This document shows positions 1-5,681 of a stretch of 5,697 nt of DNA, in pieces. Numbering within the stretch: the first letter of the stretch is position 1; each line of letters opens with the position of its first letter. The notes below the pieces were generated by a model. The model saw only the letters and a list, made by a program, of their open reading frames with translations, was not told the origin of the DNA and searched no databases. The stretch is from Nitrospirae bacterium CG2_30_53_67 (GTDB taxonomy: Bacteria > CG2-30-53-67), in the NCBI GenBank assembly GCA_001873285.1, contig MNYV01000004.1, positions 1-5,697 of the forward strand, in the 5' to 3' direction. The position numbers and the translations under genes were made by a program.

Positions 1-96
1 ATGAAAGATGATTTAGATGATGATGTGAAAAAAAAACATTCACCCATGCAGAAACCTTTATTGGCAACACTGAGTTTGCCGAGGAGGGATTTATGA
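1..96 (+). CDS. 3' end of an upstream gene, or a 31-residue peptide; unidentified
   Basis: This frame is open from the first base to a TGA at 94-96; the other two forward frames hit stops within the first 15 bases. It encodes an acidic then basic stretch (KDDLDDDVKKKH) followed by MQKPLLATLSLPRRDL. The window begins exactly on an ATG, so this could be a complete 31-residue ORF, but it could equally be the C-terminal tail of a larger protein whose start is missing. Its TGA overlaps the ATG of the following cytochrome gene (ATGA, 93-96), which is typical of translationally coupled genes in one operon. I do not recognise the product. By context it may be another respiratory component, which is inference only. 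Confidence 0.5.
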   Translation: MKDDLDDDVKKKHSPMQKPLLATLSLPRRDL

Positions 97-1346
97 AAAG
101 CATGCATCAACTCAAAGATCAAGTAACCCCCTTTTTTTTATTTTTCCTTGTTCTGTTTCTGATCTGCACAGGAATCTTTCTGCCGCACAAAGTCCGGAGT
201 GCAATGGAAAAGAAAGGTGATGCCGCGTTTATCTTCCCGGAAGATGCCAACAAGGGCTGGAAGCTGTTTCTTTCAAAGAATTGCATCACCTGCCATACCA
301 TATGGGGTCAGGGAGACGGGACGATCGGGCCCGACCTGGGACGGATCCATATCAGCCACCTCTCCGAAGGTCAGCTGGCGACGAATATCGTCAATCACCT
401 TCCAAACATGTGGGAAAAGATGCAGGAACAAGGAGTCCGCTTTCCCGCGATAACCGATGTGGAGATGGCCGAGATCTTTTCCTTTCTCTATTTTATCCGA
501 TACGTGGATGAACCGGGGAATCCGGATGACGGGAAAAACCTCCTCTCCTCCAAGGGATGCATCCGCTGCCATTCCATTTTAGGCAAAGGAGGAAACATCG
601 GCCCCGACCTGACCCGGTGGGGGATCTACATCAATCCCATTGTATGGGCCCAGCAAATGTGGCAGCATGCCCCGCAAATGGAACAAGAGATGAAAAAGAA
701 GGGGATGTCCTGGCCGGACCTTGACTCAAAGGATATGATCAACCTGGTCGCTTATGTCCAGAGCATCGGCGGCAAGATCCAGGATGAATACCATCTGGAG
801 CCCGGATCGCCGGTGCGAGGGAGGACATTATTTGTTGAAAAAGGATGCAAGGACTGCCACACCATTGAGGGAGAAGGGAAGCATCAGGGACCGGACTTCG
901 GCAAGATCGAGTTTCCGAGGACCCTGGCAGGGATGGCCGCGCTCATGTGGAATCATTCACCTGACATGATGAAGATCATGAAGGCCCGTGAGATCCCGAG
1001 GAAGGATATCAATCCCCAGGAGATGGCGGACATCCTTTCATATCTCTTCGCTTACAGGTATTTCGATCCTCCTGGAGACGTTCAGCGAGGTAAAAAAATA
1101 TTCGAAGAGAAGAATTGCGTGATCTGTCATACCGTCGGACCGGGAGGAAGAGACGGTTCCATCGGACCCAATCTGGGGCAGCTCCATCAGATCACGATCA
1201 TCAAAGTCACCCAGGCGATCTGGAACCACGGCCCCAGCATGATGCAGAAAATGAGGGATTACGGATTCTCCTGGCCGGTATTGAAAGACTCGGACTTAAA
1301 CGACATCGTGGCCTATATGCAGTCCGTAAGCCTTCAGAAAGAGTAA
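93..1346 (+). CDS. membrane-anchored tetrahaem c-type cytochrome, four tandem cytochrome c modules
   Basis: This is probably a periplasmic electron carrier, or an electron-transfer subunit, tethered to the inner membrane. Residues 13-30 form one hydrophobic segment after a short basic N-terminus; no clear AxA cleavage site follows, so an uncleaved anchor is likely. Four CxxCH haem c sites lie at C64-H68, C156-H160, C252-H256 and C342-H346, spaced 90-96 residues apart. Each is followed by a G-P-D/N-L/F element and, 32-34 residues after the haem histidine, by an H-x-P-x-M motif (H102, H192, H288, H379) with a second invariant Met four residues on. Either Met could be the distal haem ligand. Modules 1 and 3 resemble each other, as do 2 and 4, so the protein looks like a duplicated dihaem unit. 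The start is supported by GAGGAGG at 81-87, five bases from the ATG. Its ATG overlaps the upstream stop, suggesting an operon. The modules fit the class I cytochrome c/CcoP-like fold; the redox partner is unknown. Confidence 0.9.
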   Translation: MKSMHQLKDQVTPFFLFFLVLFLICTGIFLPHKVRSAMEKKGDAAFIFPEDANKGWKLFLSKNCITCHTIWGQGDGTIGPDLGRIHISHLSEGQLATNIVNHLPNMWEKMQEQGVRFPAITDVEMAEIFSFLYFIRYVDEPGNPDDGKNLLSSKGCIRCHSILGKGGNIGPDLTRWGIYINPIVWAQQMWQHAPQMEQEMKKKGMSWPDLDSKDMINLVAYVQSIGGKIQDEYHLEPGSPVRGRTLFVEKGCKDCHTIEGEGKHQGPDFGKIEFPRTLAGMAALMWNHSPDMMKIMKAREIPRKDINPQEMADILSYLFAYRYFDPPGDVQRGKKIFEEKNCVICHTVGPGGRDGSIGPNLGQLHQITIIKVTQAIWNHGPSMMQKMRDYGFSWPVLKDSDLNDIVAYMQSVSLQKE

Positions 1347-1404
1347 GGAGTTCATGAAGCAAATATCAGAGTGTTGAGCGCGATGGGTTCTCCTGCGGAG
1401 TGTC

Positions 1405-1426
1405 GCATGTTCCATGCAGATTTTTT
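1405..1426 (+). terminator. weak candidate intrinsic terminator after the first cytochrome gene
   Basis: A 5-bp stem (GCATG 1405-1409 with CATGC 1413-1417, loop TTC) is followed after AGA by six T residues at 1421-1426. It sits 59 bases past the cytochrome stop and before the promoter of the kinase gene, where a terminator would be expected. The stem is short and only moderately GC-rich, so termination may be inefficient. A competing stem, TGCG 1394-1397 with CGCA 1404-1407, shares bases 1405-1407 with it. Confidence 0.28.
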
Positions 1427-1469
1427 AAACACTTTGCTCAGACTCACGCCCTGCCGGTCTTCCAACACG

Positions 1470-1500
1470 TTGACTTTTTGCATGAATTCCTGTATATAAT
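1470..1500 (+). promoter_or_regulatory. sigma-70-type promoter directly abutting the sensor kinase start codon
   Basis: The -35 candidate is TTGACT (1470-1475). The -10 region is TATATAAT (1493-1500), readable as TATATA with a 17-bp spacer or as TATAAT with a 19-bp spacer. Only five bases (1501-1505) separate it from the ATG at 1506, so transcription would begin at or within a base or two of the start codon. The kinase/regulator pair thus appears to have its own promoter, independent of the upstream cytochrome gene. No sigma-54 element with correct spacing was found here. Confidence 0.6.
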
Positions 1501-1505
1501 CGTCT

Positions 1506-3455
1506 ATGAAGTCGAATAGACTCTTCTCTCACCCGAGGATACGGGCAAAACTGATTCTTGCCTTTCTTACAATCGGCCTGATCCCTGTTCTGGTATTGGG
1601 AAGCCTGAGTCTGACCAGCTCGAAGAAAGCGCTTCAAAACAGCGCCGTCATGCAGGTCCATTCAGCGCTTTCCGCCAAGGTTGAACGGCTGCAGGACGCC
1701 CTGAGGCACGCTGAAAAAGACCTCCGGCTCCTCAGCCAATCCCCTTCTCTGATCACCTTTGCGGAATTTTATCCCGGCAACGTGGTCGGCAGAAACAACC
1801 TGAACCGAATGCTGATCCGCTCGCTGGAGGATCTTGCTGAAGGGAACCCTTTATATAGTGAACTCCTCCTCTTGAACCCCGAAGGGGAGCAGGTCCTTCG
1901 CGTGTTCCGAAGGGATGGGAAGCTCATGATCCAGGGGCAGGACCTGTCCCTGAATTTCAGCAAGGAAGATTTTTTCTGGAAGGCCATGGATACAGGCCGG
2001 GGAGAGATGATCATCACCTCTTCACCTTTGAGATCCATGGAAGGAAAAGATGATTTACAGACCCTGATCTACTCAACGGCGATTTATGACCGCGGCCATA
2101 CGCAAAAAGGGATCTTGAGTCTCCGGTTTCTCATCAAGGATCTTGCACGACTTGCAAGCTCCGGCGGAGACTCCATGGGCAACACCTATCTCATGGATCA
2201 CCAGGGCGGGTTTATGTATCATATCGACAACAACGAACCCTATCCCATTCAAGGCGGGTTTCCCGGCACGCTCGATGAACGGACCATCCAGAAAATTCTT
2301 TCCGGGCACGAGGGGCTGATCACGGAAGAAGCAAACCGCATCCTTTCCTATACCCCCATCTTTCCCGGAATCAATGAATCGGATAATTTTTGGGTCATGG
2401 TCATTGATCTCTCACGCTCGGTCGTCTATGCCCCTGTCAGAAGATTTCTTTTCTTTCTCGGCATCATGGTCATCGCCCTGGCCGTCATCGGCGCCCTCCT
2501 CGGCATGACGGCCTCACATCACTTGGTCCGTCCCATCCTCATGCTGCATCAGGGCGCACAACTGATTGCAAAAGGAGACTTCGACCATAAAATCACGGTT
2601 CAGACCAACGATGAGATCGAGGATCTTGCCGTGCAATTCAACCTGATGGCTCAGCGGCTGAAGGAATCGCGGCGCCGCCTTACACAATGGAATGAAGATC
2701 TTCAGAAAGAGGTCGAGAAGAGGACGCAGCAGCTTTTCCAGGCCGACAAAATGGCCGCTTTGGGCGCTCTCTCTGCGGGCATCGCCCATGAAATCGGAAA
2801 TCCCCTGGCTTCCATGAAGACCAATGTCCAGTTGTTAAAGGAGAACCTGGGCGAGCAGAACACGCACAGCATCTTTCTGAAAAGGATTCTCAATGAAATT
2901 GACCGGCTCAGCAAATTCTTCAGGACCTTCTCCTCTTTTGCAAGGCCGGTCAAACCTCAAATCGCCCCCTGCGACATCCGGCAGATCATCCGGGAAGTCA
3001 TCCTCTTCGTGACAAAAGAAGCCGCAGCCCACGGCATTGAACTGCGGGAGGCGTTCGACCCTCATCTCCCCCTTGTACAGGTCGATTTTCAAAGGATGCA
3101 GCAGGTCTTTCTGAATCTTTTTCTGAATGCGATCCAGGCCATGCCTCAAGGCGGCGCCATCACCGTCAGCGTCCATGCCCAGAAGGAAGATGCCGTGGAT
3201 GCAACGCCGGCGGAAAAGGTCATGGTCACCGTCTCAGATACCGGCCAGGGAATCCCCGATTCATTGCGTCCTAAAATTTTCGAACCTTTCTTTACCACAA
3301 AACCCAACGGCATGGGCCTCGGACTTTCCATCACGCACCAGATCGTCATGGAGAACCACGGCGCCATCTCCATGGAAAGTTCTCCGGGGAAAGGAACGAC
3401 CTTCTCAATCCTTTTACAGGCCGTGAGGTTGACGGCCGCAGCGAACATCACATGA
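1506..3455 (+). CDS. membrane-bound sensor histidine kinase, Cache-HAMP-HisKA-HATPase (NtrB/AtoS-like)
   Basis: This kinase should autophosphorylate on a histidine in response to a periplasmic signal and pass the phosphate to the regulator encoded next. The 649 residues comprise a membrane helix at about 14-36, a periplasmic region of about 270 residues resembling a double Cache domain (38-306), a second helix at about 314-335, a HAMP linker at about 337-390, a helical stretch (to about 415), then the kinase core. Visible motifs are the H-box HEIGNPL with phospho-acceptor H428, the N-box around N537 and N541, the G1 box DTGQGIP (578-584), the F-box FEPFF (592-596), the G2 box GMGLGL (602-607) and GKG (628-630). 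The periplasmic part lacks cysteine, so it carries no haem c and probably binds a small ligand. The ATG at 1506 is the only reasonable start: an in-frame TAA lies at 1497-1499 and the next Met (residue 49) would remove the first helix. It has no Shine-Dalgarno sequence. Its stop overlaps the regulator start by 4 nt. The signal is unknown. Confidence 0.93.
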   Translation: MKSNRLFSHPRIRAKLILAFLTIGLIPVLVLGSLSLTSSKKALQNSAVMQVHSALSAKVERLQDALRHAEKDLRLLSQSPSLITFAEFYPGNVVGRNNLNRMLIRSLEDLAEGNPLYSELLLLNPEGEQVLRVFRRDGKLMIQGQDLSLNFSKEDFFWKAMDTGRGEMIITSSPLRSMEGKDDLQTLIYSTAIYDRGHTQKGILSLRFLIKDLARLASSGGDSMGNTYLMDHQGGFMYHIDNNEPYPIQGGFPGTLDERTIQKILSGHEGLITEEANRILSYTPIFPGINESDNFWVMVIDLSRSVVYAPVRRFLFFLGIMVIALAVIGALLGMTASHHLVRPILMLHQGAQLIAKGDFDHKITVQTNDEIEDLAVQFNLMAQRLKESRRRLTQWNEDLQKEVEKRTQQLFQADKMAALGALSAGIAHEIGNPLASMKTNVQLLKENLGEQNTHSIFLKRILNEIDRLSKFFRTFSSFARPVKPQIAPCDIRQIIREVILFVTKEAAAHGIELREAFDPHLPLVQVDFQRMQQVFLNLFLNAIQAMPQGGAITVSVHAQKEDAVDATPAEKVMVTVSDTGQGIPDSLRPKIFEPFFTTKPNGMGLGLSITHQIVMENHGAISMESSPGKGTTFSILLQAVRLTAAANIT

Positions 3456-4807
3456 AACCGAATCTGCTCATTGTTGAAGACGACGAGTCCATGCTTTCCA
3501 CCCTGGGGGATCTCTTCCAGCAGGAAGGGAAACAGGTGATCTGCGCCCCCAACGGCCAAAAGGCCATGGATGAGTTTTTCAAGAACCAGCCGGACCTGGT
3601 CCTGCTGGATATCAGGCTTCCGGACATGGACGGGCTCAGTCTGCTCAAAAAAATGAGGGAGACCGTTCCGGATCTTCTCGTGATCATCATGACCGCATAC
3701 CCCGAGGTCCCCACCGCCATACAAGCCATGAAAAGCGGAGCCTATGATTACATCAATAAACCTTTTGAGCTGGATGAACTGCGTCTGGTCATCCAGAAGG
3801 CCCTGGAGACCCGCCAGTTAAAAGACGAAGTCAAACGCCTTCGGCAACAGGGGGAATACGCCTCTCTTTCCACACCGATCCTCGGCAGCAGCCCGGCCAC
3901 CCTGCAGTTACATCACCTGATCCGGATGGTCGCAGAAGCGCCCAAGACACCGGTCCTTCTTTCCGGGGAATCCGGCACAGGAAAGGAACTCGCCGCCAAC
4001 GCCATCCACTACCAGAGCGCCCGGGCCCATGGGGCTCTGATCAAGGTCAACTGCAGCGCCCTTCCGGAGAACCTCCTGGAGGATGAACTCTTCGGACACG
4101 AGAGAGGGGCTTTCACCGACGCAAAGGAGACTAAGAAAGGGCTCTTTGAACTGGCTGACGGAGGGAGCCTGTTCCTCGACGAAATCGGCGAGATGACCTC
4201 TTCTCTTCAACCCAAACTTCTGCGGATTCTGGAAGGGGAGCCTTTTCGACGTGTGGGAGGAACCCGTGAAATAAAAACCGATGTGAGGATTATCGCTGCA
4301 ACAAACCGGGACATTTTGGACATGTTGGAAAAAAATATCTTCCGGCAGGATTTGTATTTTCGCCTCAAGGTCATGGAGATCCGTCTTCCAACCCTTAGAG
4401 AAAGAAAAGAGGATATCCCATTGCTGGCGAATCACTTTATGCATCTCCACAGCCGGGAGATGGGGCGTTCCGAGGGGACTATGACCGGGGAAGCGCTCGA
4501 GTTGCTGATGAGTTATTCATGGCCCGGGAACGTCCGGGAACTCAGGAACGTGATCGAGAGAGCGGTCATCTTAGCCCATGGCAAACCCATCGACAGGGAA
4601 CACCTCCCTTTGGAACTCTGCAAGTCCGCAATTGCCGAAAGATTCAAGGAGACCGTGCCTTTATCCATGGACCTCAAGCTTGAAGATCTGGAAAGGGAAT
4701 ATATCTTGACCATCTTAAAGAAACTGGACGGCAACAAGTCACTGGCTGCAAAACGGCTCGGGATCTCCCGTTCGACGTTGATCGAGAGACTCAAACGCTA
4801 CCATTAA
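3452..4807 (+). CDS. sigma-54-dependent response regulator, NtrC family (receiver-AAA+-Fis HTH)
   Basis: This is a cytoplasmic transcription activator that, once phosphorylated, should hydrolyse ATP to open sigma-54 RNA polymerase promoters. At 451 residues it has the usual NtrC/AtoC/ZraR length. The receiver domain (about 4-115) has acidic D10/D11, phospho-acceptor D53, T81 and K103. The AAA+ domain (about 143-365) has Walker A GESGTGKE (172-179), the sigma-54-contacting loop as GAFTDA (219-224) instead of the consensus GAFTGA, Walker B LFLDEIGE (240-247), arginine-finger candidates R298 and R304, and sensor II WPGNVREL (357-364). A Fis-type helix-turn-helix occupies about 410-451 (GNKSLAAKRLGISRSTLIERL within 427-447), ending the protein. 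The ATG overlaps the kinase TGA (ATGA, 3452-3455), so the two are very likely co-translated as a cognate pair. All catalytic residues appear intact. Target promoters are not evident here; control of respiratory genes is inferred only from the neighbouring cytochromes. Confidence 0.95.
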   Translation: MKPNLLIVEDDESMLSTLGDLFQQEGKQVICAPNGQKAMDEFFKNQPDLVLLDIRLPDMDGLSLLKKMRETVPDLLVIIMTAYPEVPTAIQAMKSGAYDYINKPFELDELRLVIQKALETRQLKDEVKRLRQQGEYASLSTPILGSSPATLQLHHLIRMVAEAPKTPVLLSGESGTGKELAANAIHYQSARAHGALIKVNCSALPENLLEDELFGHERGAFTDAKETKKGLFELADGGSLFLDEIGEMTSSLQPKLLRILEGEPFRRVGGTREIKTDVRIIAATNRDILDMLEKNIFRQDLYFRLKVMEIRLPTLRERKEDIPLLANHFMHLHSREMGRSEGTMTGEALELLMSYSWPGNVRELRNVIERAVILAHGKPIDREHLPLELCKSAIAERFKETVPLSMDLKLEDLEREYILTILKKLDGNKSLAAKRLGISRSTLIERLKRYH

Positions 4808-4815
4808 AAAAAATC

Positions 4816-4844
4816 TTGCATTTTTAAATTGATCACCCTATACT
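4816..4844 (+). promoter_or_regulatory. sigma-70-type promoter for the second cytochrome gene
   Basis: TTGCAT (4816-4821) and TATACT (4839-4844) are separated by exactly 17 bp, and an A-rich run at 4806-4813 just upstream could act as an UP element. The predicted transcription start is near 4850-4852, giving a leader of about 44 nt before the ATG at 4895. The -35 lies nine bases past the regulator stop codon and no GC-rich terminator separates them, so read-through from the kinase/regulator operon is also possible. Confidence 0.6.
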
Positions 4845-4852
4845 CCTATCCC

Positions 4853-4876
4853 GATGAAAGGTAACTCTTCTTCATC
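4853..4876 (+). promoter_or_regulatory. 6-bp perfect dyad at the start of the cytochrome leader; possible operator or hairpin
   Basis: GATGAA (4853-4858) and TTCATC (4871-4876) are perfect inverted copies separated by 12 bases. They begin a few bases after the predicted transcription start of the second cytochrome gene. The site could be an operator for a dimeric regulator or a weak leader hairpin. A 6-bp match in an AT-rich gap can arise by chance. Confidence 0.25.
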
Positions 4877-4883
4877 AAATCAT

Positions 4884-4889
4884 GGGGGG
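4884..4889 (+). promoter_or_regulatory. Shine-Dalgarno sequence fixing the second cytochrome start at 4895
   Basis: The run GGGGGG (4884-4889) leads into TGA and is five bases from the ATG at 4895. The in-frame GTG at 4889 overlaps this run and would have no ribosome-binding sequence of its own at proper spacing, so the ATG at 4895 is preferred. Confidence 0.6.
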
Positions 4890-4894
4890 TGAAT

Positions 4895-5470
4895 ATGAGG
4901 AGAGGTTTTGCAGTACTGCCTTTTTTTGTCCTGATGACCTGGATTCTAATTTCACCGGTCATCGCCTCGGATTCAGACAGCGCGGATCATCAAGACACTT
5001 CCACCAATGAAGACGCGGTCTACAAGGGCGATCCACAGCATCCCGATATCCCTGATTTTTTCGTCCCCCCTCCCCCTTTCTCTGAAGGAATCTTCCCCTG
5101 CTCCGGTTGCCATAAGGATATGAAACCCGATAAACAGCGAAGGAAACTGGAGATGTTCCACCAGGACATCGAACTGAAGCATGCCGGTCCGCAACAGTGG
5201 TGTCTGGATTGCCATAATGCGGACGACCGGGACAAGCTCCATCTGATCGACGGGCGCCTGATCGATTTCAAGGAATCCTACCTTCTCTGCGGCCAGTGCC
5301 ACGGGACCAATTTCCGGGACTGGAAGGCCGGGGTTCACGGGAAGAGGACCGGAGAGTGGAACGGCAAGAAACTTTACCGGTTATGCGTTCACTGCCACAA
5401 CCCGCACCAGCCGCGCTTTAAACCACTGACACCCAAACCGCCGCCTGTGCGGCCTGATGATATCAAATAA
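4895..5470 (+). CDS. secreted small multihaem c-type cytochrome with four CxxCH sites
   Basis: This is a 191-residue periplasmic electron-transfer protein, counted from the ATG at 4895. A Sec signal peptide spans residues 1-24: MRRG, a hydrophobic core, then VIA before S25 as the likely cleavage site. Four CxxCH motifs lie at C69-H73, C103-H107, C132-H136 and C164-H168, spaced 34, 29 and 32 residues, which is much closer than in the first cytochrome. Further histidines (H89, H96, H116, H148, H171) could be distal ligands, so bis-histidine, low-potential haems are plausible. There are proline-rich stretches before haem 1 (VPPPPF, 57-62) and at the C-terminus (about 178-187). The compact His-rich layout, and segments such as HGKR, WNGKK and CHNPH, recall small multihaem subunits encoded beside Fe-S/NrfD-type quinone oxidoreductases. 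That similarity is from memory and unverified; no such partner is seen here. The gene has its own promoter and is followed by repeats, so it may be a single-gene unit. Confidence 0.88.
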   Translation: MRRGFAVLPFFVLMTWILISPVIASDSDSADHQDTSTNEDAVYKGDPQHPDIPDFFVPPPPFSEGIFPCSGCHKDMKPDKQRRKLEMFHQDIELKHAGPQQWCLDCHNADDRDKLHLIDGRLIDFKESYLLCGQCHGTNFRDWKAGVHGKRTGEWNGKKLYRLCVHCHNPHQPRFKPLTPKPPPVRPDDIK

Positions 5471-5502
5471 GGACCATCTCCAAAAGAGTGGGTGAAAACA
5501 TC

Positions 5503-5538
5503 AGGGGTCAAGGGGTCAAGGATTCCAGGGGTCAAGTG
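5503..5538 (+). repeat. octamer repeat block 1 (four 8-bp units plus AGTG)
   Basis: The units are AGGGGTCA, AGGGGTCA, AGGATTCC and AGGGGTCA in strict 8-bp register (5503-5534), closed by AGTG (5535-5538) and then an AT-rich tail containing TTTTTAAAAA (5545-5554). The block starts 33 bases past the cytochrome stop. Confidence 0.85.
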
Positions 5539-5558
5539 AAGTGCTTTTTAAAAACTCA

Positions 5559-5594
5559 AGGGTCCGAGGGGTTAAGGGGCTTAGGGTCCAAGTG
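5559..5594 (+). repeat. octamer repeat block 2 (four degenerate 8-bp units plus AGTG)
   Basis: The units are AGGGTCCG, AGGGGTTA, AGGGGCTT and AGGGTCCA (5559-5590), then AGTGAA and an A-rich tail. The block begins exactly 56 bp (seven octamers) after block 1 and has the same order of parts: four units, AGTGAA, AT-rich tail. By eye it matches block 1 at 25 of 36 positions, so it looks like a diverged tandem copy. Confidence 0.8.
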
Positions 5595-5637
5595 AAAAGC
5601 ATAGAAAAAACTGAAAGGTAACAGAAATCAAAAAAAC

Positions 5638-5681
5638 CACTTGAATCCTTGAACCCTGGAACCCTTGAACCCTGGATCTCT
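5638..5681 (-). repeat. inverted octamer repeat block 3, continuing toward the window edge
   Basis: On the + strand this reads CACT, then TGAATCCT, TGAACCCT, GGAACCCT, TGAACCCT and a degenerate GGATCTCT. On the - strand it is therefore AGGGTTCA, AGGGTTCC, AGGGTTCA, AGGATTCA followed by AGTG and a T-rich tail, the same architecture as blocks 1 and 2 in opposite orientation. By eye it is complementary to block 1 at 29 of 36 positions and to block 2 at 25 of 36, so RNA or single-stranded DNA could fold into a long imperfect hairpin. A partial unit, TGAATCC, is cut by the window end at 5691-5697. Confidence 0.8.

Noticed and set aside
62-79. TGGCA...TTTGC resembling a sigma-54 promoter before the first cytochrome
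   Set aside because: The GG and GC elements are 15 bases apart rather than the required 12, and the site lies inside the overlapping upstream ORF.
1467-1481. Possible -24/-12 site ending in TTTGC before the kinase gene
   Set aside because: The GC at 1480-1481 has CG, not GG, at the -24 position and little else matches; the TTGACT/TATAAT reading is better.
1620-2430. Haem-based or cysteine redox sensing in the kinase periplasmic domain
   Set aside because: No CxxCH and no cysteine occur in that region; the only cysteine seen is C489 in the cytoplasmic core.
3146-3724. 192-residue antisense ORF across the kinase/regulator junction
   Set aside because: It lies opposite two well-supported genes with intact motifs and shows no domain or convincing start; it is a shadow of GC-biased coding on the other strand.
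3908-4450. 180-residue antisense ORF opposite the AAA+ domain
   Set aside because: It is the complement of highly conserved sigma-54 activator sequence and has no recognisable features of its own.
4803-4830. A-run and T-run after the regulator stop as a terminator
   Set aside because: There is no GC-rich stem; the A-tract fits better as an upstream element of the TTGCAT/TATACT promoter.
4889-4894. GTG at 4889 as start of the second cytochrome, adding two residues
   Set aside because: The GTG overlaps the G-run that serves as the Shine-Dalgarno sequence; the ATG at 4895 has correct spacing.
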